DNA of 64,000 nt, taken from an uncultured Collinsella sp. Its GTDB lineage: Bacteria > Actinomycetota > Coriobacteriia > Coriobacteriales > Coriobacteriaceae. Position numbers and translations under genes: made by a program. Location: NCBI GenBank assembly GCA_934646815.1, contig CAKUEW010000001.1:62001-126000 (forward strand), given 5' to 3'. The notes beneath the pieces are model-generated. The model saw nothing but the letters and a program-made list of their open reading frames with translations, did no database searches and was not told where the DNA came from. Shown here one piece after another: positions 17,386 to 26,477 of the stretch; the first letter of the stretch is position 1; each line of letters begins with the position of its first letter.

Positions 17386-17415
17386 TTGGTATTGTGATAT
17401 TCTGGATGCTATAGA
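17386..17415 (+). promoter_or_regulatory. Predicted promoter of the structured RNA and abi gene
   Basis: TTGGTA (17386-17391) and TATAGA (17410-17415) with 18 bp spacing put the transcript start at about 17422, at the first base of the hairpin RNA. Confidence 0.45.
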
Positions 17416-17420
17416 TAGCA

Positions 17421-17470
17421 AGAACCCCGGGGTTTCACGATGTTTCGCGTGAGTGACCTACCGGGGCTTT
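17421..17470 (+). ncRNA. Structured leader RNA upstream of the Abi/HEPN gene (abiF-RNA-like candidate)
   Basis: The 50 nt fold into one long hairpin. The outer stem is CCCCGG (17425-17430) with CCGGGG (17461-17466). Next come GGU(U) (17431-17434) with (G)ACC (17455-17458), then UCACG (17435-17439) with CGUGA (17448-17452) around an 8-nt loop. It occupies the whole interval between a predicted promoter and the protein start. A conserved RNA motif named abiF is known upstream of Abi_2-type genes; this one has the same position and a CCCC/GGGG stem, but I cannot run a covariance model. Confidence 0.5.
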
Positions 17471-17491
17471 CAAGTAGAATGGTACCCCGCA

Positions 17492-18178
17492 ATGGCCGTG
17501 GATTTCAAGGGCGCCGACATAAATGACTTGAGAACATGGTTCTCGACGGCGCGCCTGTCGCGCTATGCGTCGGCAAAGGATCCCGCTGCCCTTTACGCTT
17601 GGGATATCCGACTTTCAAAGGCGTATCTAGAGGACGTCGCCCATGTCGAGGTGCTCTTGCGTAATTTTATATCGCATAGGCTTGCGCGGGATTGCGAGGG
17701 CCGTACATCATGTCGTGACTGCCGATGGTTCGATTATCCGGAGTTGTACGGCTTGAACGCATCAACGGTTTCCTCGATAGAGAAGGCCAAGGTGCGCTTG
17801 AGCCATGAAGGCAAAACGGCGTCTTACGATAGGGTCATCGCTGCTTTGACATTCGATGCTTGGCGGTTCATGCTTGTTCGCCGCTTGGAGCCTACGGTGT
17901 GGCGTGCTCTGCGCTCGCGGGCGAATGGGGGCATGCCATTCTATCCAGGAACAAGGCGGGCTGAGTTTGAATCTCATGTTGCACAAATCTATAGATTACG
18001 AAACAGATGCTCTCATCAAGAACACTTGGTTTTGGAGGATCCTCAAGATGAAGCGGCTATGCTTGACGGATACTCCGCAAGCCTTCGTTGGGTCGCTGAA
18101 CGAATCGATCCTGGGGCGGCTAGCTGGATCGCTTTGAATTCCCGTGTTGATAGCGCGAGAGCGCAACGCCCTGAATGA
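17492..18178 (+). CDS. Abi family protein with HEPN RNase motif
   Basis: A 228-residue protein of the Abi (abortive infection) superfamily. The start is taken at ATG 17492, because the upstream in-frame GTG at 17453 lies inside the RNA hairpin. The C-terminal motif R170-N-R-C-S-H175 is the HEPN active site R-x4-6-H with the usual Asn. The N-terminal helices (LSKAYLEDVAHVEVLLRNFI) are typical of the group. HEPN proteins of this type are RNA-cleaving toxins. A CRDC motif (74-77) may bind metal. The gene stands alone between two terminators with its own leader RNA. Confidence 0.82.
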   Translation: MAVDFKGADINDLRTWFSTARLSRYASAKDPAALYAWDIRLSKAYLEDVAHVEVLLRNFISHRLARDCEGRTSCRDCRWFDYPELYGLNASTVSSIEKAKVRLSHEGKTASYDRVIAALTFDAWRFMLVRRLEPTVWRALRSRANGGMPFYPGTRRAEFESHVAQIYRLRNRCSHQEHLVLEDPQDEAAMLDGYSASLRWVAERIDPGAASWIALNSRVDSARAQRPE

Positions 18179-18257
18179 AGCTCTCGCTTATGATCCGTGT
18201 GGCTCCCTTGATTGAGCTCGACGTTTGTGCGGACTGGAAACTTGAATGCGCAAATGG

Positions 18258-18306
18258 GCGCAGTCGGATGGTTGTGTTTGGAAACCGTTCGGCTGCGTCT
18301 TTTTGC
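18258..18306 (+). terminator. Terminator in the 315-bp gap after the abi gene
   Basis: GCGCAGTCGG...GGTT pairs with AACC...CGGCTGCGTC, followed by TTTTTG. It lies 80 bp after the abi stop. Beyond it, up to 18493, I see no gene; the stretch should hold the promoter of the oxidase module. Confidence 0.7.
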
Positions 18307-18493
18307 TTTATGGGGACGTTTTAACAGTCCATGGACCTTTTGGGACTCGGCCGATTTGGCGGACTCGACCAGTAAGACCTCGTGCCCATTGTTTCCCTTT
18401 GAATGGTAATGGACCGGAAACCGCTCGTTAACAGGGCTAATCGTAGGATAGGCGCTGTTGGTAACCGATAGACGAGAGGGGTTTGGTGGTGCC

Positions 18494-18877
18494 ATGTCCA
18501 GGATTGTCGAACATCCCATTTTGGGTGCTCCCAGCAAGGGGAGTCGAGTCGTTTTTACCTATGACGGCGTTGAGATGGAAGGGTACGAGGGCGAACCGAT
18601 TGCTATGGCGCTCAAGGCCGCGGGTGTTGAGGTTCATCGCTTTACCGCCAAGCGTCACGAGCCGCGTGGCATCTTTTGCGCCATCGGCCGTTGCACGGAC
18701 TGCGTCATGGTCGTGGACGGCAAGCCCAACGTGCGTACGTGCATGACGCCGCTTGCCGCCGGTATGGACGTACGCACGCAAGACGGCGTCGCCCCGCTCG
18801 ATTTGGATGACCCGCGTGCCGAGGGTCTGGTTGCCGAGGCGACCGCAAGCCCTGCTGCCGTAAAGGAGGCTGAGTAG
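18494..18877 (+). CDS. (2Fe-2S)-binding protein, small subunit of an opine/proline-oxidase-type dehydrogenase
   Basis: A 127-residue Fer2_4-type protein starting at ATG 18494. The cluster ligands are C62, C67, C70 and C83 (CAIGRCTDC then C). It matches the alpha/HcnA-type subunits of membrane-associated FAD dehydrogenases (hydrogen cyanide synthase, opine and proline/hydroxyproline oxidases). It is followed 1 bp later by the HcnB-like subunit. Confidence 0.87.
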   Translation: MSRIVEHPILGAPSKGSRVVFTYDGVEMEGYEGEPIAMALKAAGVEVHRFTAKRHEPRGIFCAIGRCTDCVMVVDGKPNVRTCMTPLAAGMDVRTQDGVAPLDLDDPRAEGLVAEATASPAAVKEAE

Positions 18878-18878
18878 C

Positions 18879-20486
18879 ATGGAGCGTCATGATCTGGTCG
18901 TGGTCGGCGCCGGCCCCAGCGGCCTTTCCGCTGCCATCGAAGCCGCCAAGCGCGGGCTCGACGTCGTCGTATTTGATGAGAACGCCCGTCCCGGCGGTCA
19001 GCTGTTCAAGCAGATTCACAAGTTCTTTGGCTCCAAGGAGCACCGCGCCAAGGTGCGCGGCTTTCGCATTGGCGACGAGCTGCTCGCCGAGGCCGATGCC
19101 GCCGGTGTGAACGTAGTGCTCGACGCCACGGTGATCGGTCTGTACGAGGGTCGCGAGGTTGTCGTGCGCGTGGGTGATGTTGTTCGCCACGTGAAGGGTG
19201 ATGCCGTACTGGTGGCGACGGGCGCTGCCGAGAATACGCTTAACTTTCCCGGTTGGACGTTGCCCGGTGTGATTGGTGCCGGCGCTGCCCAGACCATGAT
19301 GAACCTGCATGGCGTGAAGCCGGGCGACCGCGTGCTTATGGTCGGCTCGGGCAACGTTGGCCTGGTCGTGTCGTTCCAGCTGCTGCAGGCGGGCTGCGAT
19401 GTTGTTGCGCTCGTTGATGCGGCGCCGCGCGTGGGCGGGTATGGCGTGCACGCGGCCAAGGTGGCCCGCTGCGGCGTGCCATTCTACCTGTCACATACCG
19501 TGGTGGCCGCCGAGGGCGACGACCGCGTGACCGGTGTGACGATCGGCGAGGTCGATGCACACTGGCAGGTTATTCCCGGTACCGAGAAACACTTTGACGT
19601 GGACACGATCTGCGTGGCCGTGGGCCTGTCTCCCATGAGCCAGCTGCTCTCGATGGCCGGATGCGAGATGGTCGACGACCCCAAGCGCGGCGGTTATGTC
19701 CCGGTGTGCGACGAGAAGGGCGCGACGAGCGTGCCCGGCGTGTACGTTTCGGGCGATGTCGCGGGCATCGAGGAGGCTTCGTCGGCCATGATTGAGGGCC
19801 GCATTTCGGGCGTGGCGATTGCCGAGTATCTGGGCTACACCGACGCGGCGGATGCTGACGAGTCCGAGGACAAGCTCGAGGCTTCGCTCGACACCCTGCG
19901 CCAGGGTATGTTCGCGCCCAAGAATCGCGGCAAGAAGATCGAGGTCACCGAGGAGGGCTGTCCGGTTTCGCAGCACCTACTGCGCCATGGCTACCTTGCC
20001 GACGACGAGCTCGACAACTATCCCGGCGTGACACATATGGCGGGCGTGCATCCGGTGATCGAGTGCACCCAGAACATCCCCTGCAATCCGTGTCAGGATG
20101 CCTGCAAAAAGGGCTGCATCTCCATCGGTGAGCACATTACGTCGCTGCCGATCGTGGTCGAGGACTCACATTGCATCGACTGCGGCATGTGCGTGGCCAG
20201 CTGTCCGGGCCAGTCGATCTTCTTGGTCAACGAGGATTGTGGCGACGGCACCGCGACGGTTACCCTGCCCTACGAGTTCTATCCGCTGCCGCAGGCGGGC
20301 GATTACGGACGCGCACTGAGCCGCTCGGGCGAGTCGGTGTGCGATGCCCAGGTGGTGCGCGTGCGCAGCGTCAAGGCGTTCGACAAGACGGCACTGGTGA
20401 CCATGAGCGTACCCAAGGAGTTTGCCATGACCGCGCGTATGTTCAAGCCTGCTGAGGAGACCGAGGAGGTGGCCTGCCATGAGTGA
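18879..20486 (+). CDS. FAD/NAD-binding oxidoreductase with C-terminal 4Fe-4S domain (HcnB/OoxA-like)
   Basis: A 535-residue subunit. The FAD site GAGPSG is at 10-15 and a second dinucleotide loop GSGNVG lies near 152. The C-terminal 130 residues add clustered cysteines (CTQNIPCNPC, CKKGC, CIDCGMCVASCPG) able to hold two iron-sulfur centres, more than in classic HcnB. It is the electron-transfer middle piece between the 2Fe-2S and substrate-oxidising subunits. The start overlaps the ribosome site of the preceding gene, and its stop overlaps the next gene by 8 bp. Confidence 0.9.
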   Translation: MERHDLVVVGAGPSGLSAAIEAAKRGLDVVVFDENARPGGQLFKQIHKFFGSKEHRAKVRGFRIGDELLAEADAAGVNVVLDATVIGLYEGREVVVRVGDVVRHVKGDAVLVATGAAENTLNFPGWTLPGVIGAGAAQTMMNLHGVKPGDRVLMVGSGNVGLVVSFQLLQAGCDVVALVDAAPRVGGYGVHAAKVARCGVPFYLSHTVVAAEGDDRVTGVTIGEVDAHWQVIPGTEKHFDVDTICVAVGLSPMSQLLSMAGCEMVDDPKRGGYVPVCDEKGATSVPGVYVSGDVAGIEEASSAMIEGRISGVAIAEYLGYTDAADADESEDKLEASLDTLRQGMFAPKNRGKKIEVTEEGCPVSQHLLRHGYLADDELDNYPGVTHMAGVHPVIECTQNIPCNPCQDACKKGCISIGEHITSLPIVVEDSHCIDCGMCVASCPGQSIFLVNEDCGDGTATVTLPYEFYPLPQAGDYGRALSRSGESVCDAQVVRVRSVKAFDKTALVTMSVPKEFAMTARMFKPAEETEEVACHE

Positions 20487-20847
20487 GGCCGTGAACTTTT
20501 ACAAGGAGCCGGGCGAGCCGCTCGATCGTGCGGCGATTGACTTGGGGCCCTACGTGCCCGCGCCCGATGACGACGTGCTCGTATGCCGTTGCGAAGAGGT
20601 GACCAAGGGCGATATCCGCCGCGCCATCCACGACGGTATGTACACCATGACCGAGATCCGTCGCTATTTACGTCAAGGCATGGGGCTGTGCCAGGGACAG
20701 AGCTGCACCAAGCTCGTACGCCGCATTATGGCCACGGAGCTTGCAGGCACACCGGCGGTGGCGCTTTTGGAGCCCGAGACCTCGCGAGCGCCCATGCGCC
20801 CGATCGAGATGAGCGTGCTCGGCAACGGCGAAGAGGGGAGAGCGTAG
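20479..20847 (+). CDS. BFD-like (2Fe-2S) protein
   Basis: A 122-residue protein with a bacterioferritin-associated-ferredoxin-like domain. Ligands are C36-x-C38 (VCRCEE) and C71-x4-C76 (GLCQGQSC), with the helical core TKGDIRRAIHDG between. In opine and hydroxyproline oxidases this domain is often fused to the FAD subunit; here it is separate. It overlaps the upstream gene by 8 bp and is followed 2 bp later by the DAO subunit. Confidence 0.88.
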   Translation: MSEAVNFYKEPGEPLDRAAIDLGPYVPAPDDDVLVCRCEEVTKGDIRRAIHDGMYTMTEIRRYLRQGMGLCQGQSCTKLVRRIMATELAGTPAVALLEPETSRAPMRPIEMSVLGNGEEGRA

Positions 20848-20849
20848 CC

Positions 20850-22001
20850 ATGGCGGGAACTTATGCAGATATCACCGACGTCGCCTGCGATGTCGTCATT
20901 ATCGGCGCCGGCGTGATCGGATGCGCGGCGGCGTACAACCTGGCCAAGAAGGGCCGCAGCGTCACGGTACTCGACCGCGAGCCCAACGTGGGCGAGGGCG
21001 CGAGCTCGCGCAACGGCGGCGGCGTTCGCCAGAGCGGACGCGACGGGCGCGAACTGCCGCTGGCTATGTACGCGGTCGAGAACATCTGGCCCACGCTGTC
21101 CGACGAGCTGGGCGCCGACGTCGAGTACGTCAAGCGCGGCAATCTGCGCCTGGGCAAGACCGAGGAGCACCTGCAGACGCTTCGCAAGCTGGCGAGCATG
21201 TCGCAGGGCCTGGGGCTCGACATGAAGATGATTGGGCCCGATGAGGTGCGCGAGATCAACCCCTACCTGTCCGATCAGGTGATCGGTGCCTCGTGGTGCC
21301 CCACGGATGGCCATGCCAACCCTATGCGCACCACGCTCGCGTATTATCGCGCCGCCAAGGCGCTCGGCGTGCGCTTTGTCACGGGTGTCGAGGTCAAGCG
21401 TCTGCGCAAGGTACGAGGTCGCGTCGCCGGCATCGAGTGCAACATCGGCACCTTTACCGCCAACGATGTGTTGCTGGCGGCAGGCCTGGGCAGTCGCGGT
21501 ATCGCCGAGAGCGTGGGCATTGACATCCCCATGACAGGGTCGCTCATTGAGTGTCTGGTTACCGAGGCCGAGCCCACGATGTTTCCCCAGATGCTCGGTG
21601 TTGCCACGGGTGACTTTTACGGCCACCAGACGGCGCACGGGTCGTTTGTGTTTGGTGGAAGCTCGGGACTCGAGGAGTCGAACGGCGCGTTTGGCGGGCG
21701 TCCCACCTCGAGTATCACGGCGCCGGCAGAGTGTCGTGCCATTATGGGCTATATTCCGCGTCTGGCCGATGCCAAGATCGTGCGCACCTGGGCCGGTTGG
21801 GAGGATGAGAGCGCCGACGGCGTGCCGGTGATCTCGAAGATCGACGAGGTCCCGGGCCTCACGATCGCATGCGCCTTTACCGGTCACGGATTCGGCATCT
21901 CGCCCATCGTGGGCCTGCTGCTCTCCGAGCTGGTGTGCGACGAACCCACGACGCTCGATGTCTCGGCGTTTCGCTATGACCGCTTTAAGGCGTGGTTGTG
22001 A
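20850..22001 (+). CDS. FAD-dependent amine/amino-acid oxidase (DAO family, HcnC/OoxB-like)
   Basis: A 383-residue catalytic subunit. ATG at 20850 follows GAGGGGAG. The FAD loop GAGVIG and the DAO signature (SSRNGGGVRQSGRDGRE, then a C-terminal TGHGFGISP) are present. The family oxidises sarcosine, proline, glycine or opine-type secondary amines. Together with the three preceding genes it forms a complete electron-transferring dehydrogenase. The stop overlaps the next start (TGATG). Confidence 0.9.
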   Translation: MAGTYADITDVACDVVIIGAGVIGCAAAYNLAKKGRSVTVLDREPNVGEGASSRNGGGVRQSGRDGRELPLAMYAVENIWPTLSDELGADVEYVKRGNLRLGKTEEHLQTLRKLASMSQGLGLDMKMIGPDEVREINPYLSDQVIGASWCPTDGHANPMRTTLAYYRAAKALGVRFVTGVEVKRLRKVRGRVAGIECNIGTFTANDVLLAAGLGSRGIAESVGIDIPMTGSLIECLVTEAEPTMFPQMLGVATGDFYGHQTAHGSFVFGGSSGLEESNGAFGGRPTSSITAPAECRAIMGYIPRLADAKIVRTWAGWEDESADGVPVISKIDEVPGLTIACAFTGHGFGISPIVGLLLSELVCDEPTTLDVSAFRYDRFKAWL

Positions 22002-23185
22002 TGGAAGATTTTTCGTATCGCCTGCCCACGCACTTTGTGTTTGGTCATGGTTCCGAGCGCGAGGCGGGCCGGCTTGTCGCGCATTACGGCGGCACCAAGG
22101 TGCTTGTGCTGTTTGGCGGTGGCTCGGTCGAGCGCTCGGGGCTGCTGTCGCGCGTGCTCGATTCGCTCGACCGTGCGCTGCTCGACCATGTTGAGCTTAA
22201 GGGCGTGCAGCCCAATCCACTGCTGAGCACGGTCTACGAGGGCATTTCGTTGGCGCGCGACGAGCGCGTTGACTTTATTCTTGCTCTCGGCGGCGGCAGC
22301 GTTATCGATACCGCGAAGGCCATTGCCGCCGGCGTGCGCTATCAGGGCGACGTGTGGGACTTTTACGGTGGCGACCGCACGCCCGATCGCGCGCTGCCGG
22401 TGGGCTGCGTGCTGACGATCGCCGCATCGGGCTCCGAGGCCTCGTCCGATTCGGTGATCACGCAAGACGGCTCGATGCTCAAGCGCGAGACGTCCTCGTC
22501 GGTGTTGCTGCCTACGTTTGGCATTCTGGATCCCGAACTGACGGAGACCCTGCCGGCGTATCAGACGGCATGCGGCATCACCGACATGTACTCGCATCTG
22601 CTCGAGCGCTATATGAGTAGAAGCAGTGCCGTCGAAGTTTCCGACCGCATGATCGAGGGCTTGATGCTCGCGATTATCGACGAGGCGGCGCCCGTTGTTG
22701 AGGACCCGCGAAATTATGACGCGCGCGCTAACCTGATGTGGGCGGCCACGATGGCGCACTGCGGTATCGCCGGCGTCGATCGCAAACACGACTGGGCGAG
22801 CCACGATATCGAGTACGCCCTGTCGTCGCGCTACGGTGTGGCGCACGGCGCGGGACTGGCCGTGGTGATTCCGGCAGTGCTCACGTATTACCTGGATGTC
22901 GAGGTTGCCGCGGTGCCGCGCCTGGCACAGCTGGCACGACGCGTTTGGGGTGTGGATGAGGCCGACGATATGGCCGCTGCCCGTGCCGGCGTTGAGGCCC
23001 AGCGTTCGTTCTTCGCTTCGCTGAGCATGCCTACGACGATCGAGGAGGTGGGCGGAAAGCTCGAGGATATTCCCTCGCTGGCGAGCGAGACGTGCTTTGC
23101 CGGCGGTCGCGCCGGTACCGTGGGAGGTTATCTCCCGCTCGATGAGCACGCCGTTGCTCGCATCTTCAGCCTGATGCTCGCCTAA
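22001..23185 (+). CDS. Iron-containing alcohol dehydrogenase (butanol-dehydrogenase type)
   Basis: A 394-residue NAD(P)H-dependent dehydrogenase translationally coupled to the upstream oxidase (TGATG). NAD-binding GGGSVID is near 97-103. The metal site is visible as D and H in GITDMYSHLLERY and two His in DWASHDIEYALSSRYGVAHG. Its position at the end of the oxidase operon suggests it reduces the aldehyde or keto product (inference). The N-terminal part is paralogous to the protein at 10943. Confidence 0.92.
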   Translation: MEDFSYRLPTHFVFGHGSEREAGRLVAHYGGTKVLVLFGGGSVERSGLLSRVLDSLDRALLDHVELKGVQPNPLLSTVYEGISLARDERVDFILALGGGSVIDTAKAIAAGVRYQGDVWDFYGGDRTPDRALPVGCVLTIAASGSEASSDSVITQDGSMLKRETSSSVLLPTFGILDPELTETLPAYQTACGITDMYSHLLERYMSRSSAVEVSDRMIEGLMLAIIDEAAPVVEDPRNYDARANLMWAATMAHCGIAGVDRKHDWASHDIEYALSSRYGVAHGAGLAVVIPAVLTYYLDVEVAAVPRLAQLARRVWGVDEADDMAAARAGVEAQRSFFASLSMPTTIEEVGGKLEDIPSLASETCFAGGRAGTVGGYLPLDEHAVARIFSLMLA

Positions 23186-23196
23186 TGCCTGCCAGG

Positions 23197-23260
23197 AAGG
23201 GACAGGTTTATTTTGGTAGGTAAAGCGTTTGACCTGCCAAAATAAACCCGCCCCTTTTTG
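23197..23260. repeat. Inverted repeat, family 1, copy 2
   Basis: AAGGGACAGGTTTATTTTGG (23197-23216) is mirrored by CCAAAATAAAC...CCCCTTTTTG (23238-23260), with two differences in the right arm. It probably also terminates the oxidase operon because it ends in T5. Confidence 0.85.
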
Positions 23261-23384
23261 GTCGGTCGCCGTCTGTGGGCAGATTGGCAACGCTCGCTGA
23301 TTACGGTCTTGACCTGCGTTAGAATAGGAGCATCTGATTATCCGGGCGCATGGAGGAGTGCGCCCGTATGCTGAGGAGGACTTT

Positions 23385-25079
23385 ATGGCAACTGTTGCCG
23401 CACCTATCGACGCTACGTCGACCGCCGCTTGGAAGGCGCTCGAGGCCCATCAGGAGAAGCTCGAGGCCGAGGGCATCGATCTTAAGGCCTGGTTCGCTGC
23501 TGACGCCGACCGCGTGAACAAGCTGAGCTTTGACGCCGGCGACCTTCACTTCGATCTATCCAAGAACCTGGTGACCGATGAGACCGTCAAGCTGCTGTGC
23601 GATCTTGCCCGCGAGGTAAAGCTCGAGGAGCGCCGCGACGCCATGTTCTCCGGCGAGCACATCAACACCACCGAGGACCGTGCCGTCCTGCACACCGCGC
23701 TTCGCCGTCCGGCAAGCGAGAAGGGCCAGCTCATCGTTGACGGCCAGGATGTCGTCGCCGACGTGCACGAGGTCCTCGACCGCATGTATGCCTTCGCCGA
23801 GCGCGTGCGCTCCGGCGAGTGGAAGGGCGTTACCGGCAAGAAGATCGAGCACCTGGTGTCCATCGGCATCGGTGGTTCCGACCTGGGCCCGGTCATGGCC
23901 TATGAGGCCCTGCGTCCCTATGCCGACGCCGGTATCGACTGCCGCTACATCTCCAACATCGACCCCAACGATCAGGCCGAGAAGCTCAAGGGTCTTGACC
24001 CCGAGACCACGCTCGTGATCATCGTCTCCAAGACCTTCACCACGCTCGAGACCCTCACCAACGCCCGCGAGGTCAAGACCTGGATGCTCGAGCAGCTTAA
24101 GGCTCAGGGCGCCATCGACGGCTCCGACGAGCAGAACGCCGAGGCCGTTGCCAAGCACTTCGTCGCCGTCTCTACCGCACTCGACAAGGTCGAGGCCTTC
24201 GGTATCGACCCCGCCAACGCCTTCGGCTTCTGGAACTGGGTCGGCGGCCGTTACTCCGTCGATTCTGCCGTCGGTCTGTCGCTGATCGTCGTGCTCGGCC
24301 CCGAGCGCTTCCAGCAGTTCCTCGAGGGCTTCCATGCTATTGACGAGTACTTCTGCAATACGCCGCTCGAGAACAACGCTGTCGCGCTGATGGGCCTGCT
24401 CAACGTCTGGTATGTCAACTTCTTTGGCTCCAAGAGCCATGCCGTGCTGCCGTACTGCCAGTATCTGCACCGCTTCCCTGCCTACCTGCAGCAGCTCACC
24501 ATGGAGTCCAACGGCAAGCACGTCCGCTGGGATGGCAGCGCTGTGACCTCCGATACCGGCGAGATCTTCTGGGGCGAGCCCGGCACCAACGGCCAGCACG
24601 CGTTCTACCAGCTGCTGCACCAGGGCACCGTGGTGGTTCCGGCCGACTTTATCGCCTTTGCCAACACCGCTAACCCGGCAACCGACAATGGCCAGGACGT
24701 GCACGAGCTGTTCCTGGGCAACTTCTTGGCCCAGACCAAGGCGCTCGCCTTTGGTAAGACGGCCGACGAGGTTCGTGCCGAGGGCACGCCCGAGCAGATC
24801 GTCCCGGCCCGCTGCTTTGAGGGCAACCGTCCGACGACCTCGATCTTCGGTGACACGCTGACCCCGTTCGCGCTCGGCGAGCTCATCGCCCTGTACGAGC
24901 ACATCGTGTTTGTCGAGGGCACGGTCTGGGGCATCGACTCTTACGACCAGTGGGGCGTCGAGCTTGGCAAGCAGCTTGCCAAGCAGATTACGCCTGCTTT
25001 CCATGACGATGCCGCCAAGGCCGAGCAGGATGCTTCGACCCAGGCACTCATCGAGTTCTACCGCGCTCACCGCAAGTAG
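23385..25079 (+). CDS. pgi: Glucose-6-phosphate isomerase
   Basis: A 564-residue glycolytic enzyme interconverting glucose-6-P and fructose-6-P. ATG at 23385 follows GAGGAGG. Signature stretches include [34 protein letters not shown] and the terminal-third active-site Lys segment (DQWGVELGK). Length fits the long (E. coli-type) form. It is monocistronic, with a strong terminator at 25107. Confidence 0.97.
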   Translation: MATVAAPIDATSTAAWKALEAHQEKLEAEGIDLKAWFAADADRVNKLSFDAGDLHFDLSKNLVTDETVKLLCDLAREVKLEERRDAMFSGEHINTTEDRAVLHTALRRPASEKGQLIVDGQDVVADVHEVLDRMYAFAERVRSGEWKGVTGKKIEHLVSIGIGGSDLGPVMAYEALRPYADAGIDCRYISNIDPNDQAEKLKGLDPETTLVIIVSKTFTTLETLTNAREVKTWMLEQLKAQGAIDGSDEQNAEAVAKHFVAVSTALDKVEAFGIDPANAFGFWNWVGGRYSVDSAVGLSLIVVLGPERFQQFLEGFHAIDEYFCNTPLENNAVALMGLLNVWYVNFFGSKSHAVLPYCQYLHRFPAYLQQLTMESNGKHVRWDGSAVTSDTGEIFWGEPGTNGQHAFYQLLHQGTVVVPADFIAFANTANPATDNGQDVHELFLGNFLAQTKALAFGKTADEVRAEGTPEQIVPARCFEGNRPTTSIFGDTLTPFALGELIALYEHIVFVEGTVWGIDSYDQWGVELGKQLAKQITPAFHDDAAKAEQDASTQALIEFYRAHRK

Positions 25080-25106
25080 GATTTGCCGCCGAGGTAGCTT
25101 GTGGTT

Positions 25107-25146
25107 GAAAGGGGCCCGTATCCGTTGGGATGCGGGCCCCTTTGCT
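25107..25146 (+). terminator. Rho-independent terminator of pgi
   Basis: AAAGGGGCCCGTATCC and GGATGCGGGCCCCTTT pair around GTTG, ending in T-rich sequence. It also separates pgi from the convergent VirD4-like gene. Confidence 0.88.
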
Positions 25147-25181
25147 ATTTGTGGTTGGACGCAATGGGTCGTGCGAGGTCG

Positions 25182-26477
25182 CTAGCGGTCGTATGCTGCC
25201 CGGGCGCTTTGGGCTTCGGGGAGCTCTGCATAGAGCGGATGGTCTTCGAGCCTAAAGCGCTCGACCTGCTGGGGTGTGCTGCCGCGGACGAAGAGCCAGG
25301 AGCGATCAACCGGTGTTGCCAAGAGTGTGCTGGGCAGCACATCAGCGCGCTCGGAAAAGACGCGGGCGCTTTCGGGGTCCTGGAAAGCCAATGCGAGCTG
25401 CGTGTCACAGTTGCCCATGATGGAGCGAGCACGTGCCTCACCGTAGAGCGCATCGAGTTGGTTGGTCGACTGCAGCAGCAGGGTCGCCCAGATTTCGCGA
25501 CTGCGGATGATGGGGAGCACGTTGTCGATCTGCGGCATCTGCAGGTTGGCGAAATCATCAAGCATAAAGCGGACCGGGACCGCGAGGCGTCCGTCGGGCT
25601 GCGTATCGGCGTGGCGGATAAGCCCCGCGAATGCCTGCGTTACAAATAGGTTCGTGAGCGGATCGAGGCTGCGGTCGAGGTCGCTGACGGTGACGAAAAG
25701 CGCTTGGTGCTCGCATCCCAGAGCTGCGAAATCGATCTGATTCGCATCGGTGTATAGACGGCGTGCTCCATCAAAGCCCAGGCACATGACTTTTTCGGCA
25801 AGGATGCCCATGATGCTTGCGTGCATCTTTTCGGCTGTGATGGTAGGGGAGTAGCGCCGCCACAGCGAAAGTGCATAGCTTGTTGGGTCGGTGGTCTGCA
25901 GATCGTCAAAGAGGCGTGCCGTGGCGCGGTCCTGAAGGTGCTCGCAAAGATCGATAACGGAGGAGAATGTCTGCTCCTCTGGCGGCAGTTGCTCGCAAAC
26001 ATAGGCGATGAGGCATGAGAGCAGATTGGCGGCCGCATGGTCCCAGAACGGTTGGGTTTGGTCCTCGACGGGACATATGGCCTTGGCGACCGAGATGATG
26101 TCCTGCTGATTGGGTTCGCCGTCCCGATTGCGGCGGATATGGTTGAGCGGGTTATAGCCGCACTGCTCGATACCCTCGGGCAACGGGGCTATATCATCGA
26201 GATCGGCAAAGTTGAGGCACTGCACCCGATAACCATGCGCGGCAAGCACGGGGCCAACTTCGCGACAAAGCGTTCCCTTGGTGTCGAGCACGATATAGCT
26301 CGCGTTCATCTGCAAGAGGTTGGGCTTGAGGACGTTGCGGGTCTTGCCGGCGCCCGAGGGACCAATCACAAGCATATTGTTGTTAAGGCCCGTTAGACGC
26401 GTGTCACATGAAAGGGTGAGGCCTTGCGCAAGGATGGCGGGGGCGGGGGCGTGCAGTGCTGCATTGAGGTTAGGCAT
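25182..26477 (-). CDS. VirD4/TraG-like coupling ATPase, short form
   Basis: A 431-residue P-loop protein of the type IV secretion coupling family. ATG at 26475-26477 follows AAGGAGG and overlaps the ClpP-like stop by 8 bp. Walker A GPSGAGKT is at 39-46, Walker B FMLDDFAN, and the family's LLLQSTNQLDALYG motif follows. It lacks the N-terminal membrane helices of typical VirD4 (usually 550-700 residues), so it may be a soluble motor or rely on another anchor. No relaxase or mating-pore genes are nearby. Confidence 0.85.
   Translation of the reverse strand: MPNLNAALHAPAPAILAQGLTLSCDTRLTGLNNNMLVIGPSGAGKTRNVLKPNLLQMNASYIVLDTKGTLCREVGPVLAAHGYRVQCLNFADLDDIAPLPEGIEQCGYNPLNHIRRNRDGEPNQQDIISVAKAICPVEDQTQPFWDHAAANLLSCLIAYVCEQLPPEEQTFSSVIDLCEHLQDRATARLFDDLQTTDPTSYALSLWRRYSPTITAEKMHASIMGILAEKVMCLGFDGARRLYTDANQIDFAALGCEHQALFVTVSDLDRSLDPLTNLFVTQAFAGLIRHADTQPDGRLAVPVRFMLDDFANLQMPQIDNVLPIIRSREIWATLLLQSTNQLDALYGEARARSIMGNCDTQLALAFQDPESARVFSERADVLPSTLLATPVDRSWLFVRGSTPQQVERFRLEDHPLYAELPEAQSARAAYDR

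Noticed and set aside
17453-17491. GTG 17453 as the start of the Abi protein
   Set aside because: It lies inside the structured RNA hairpin; the ATG at 17492 is the first start clear of it.
18212-18431. Short open frames between the abi gene and the oxidase module
   Set aside because: They run through a clear terminator hairpin, lack ribosome sites and show no family resemblance.
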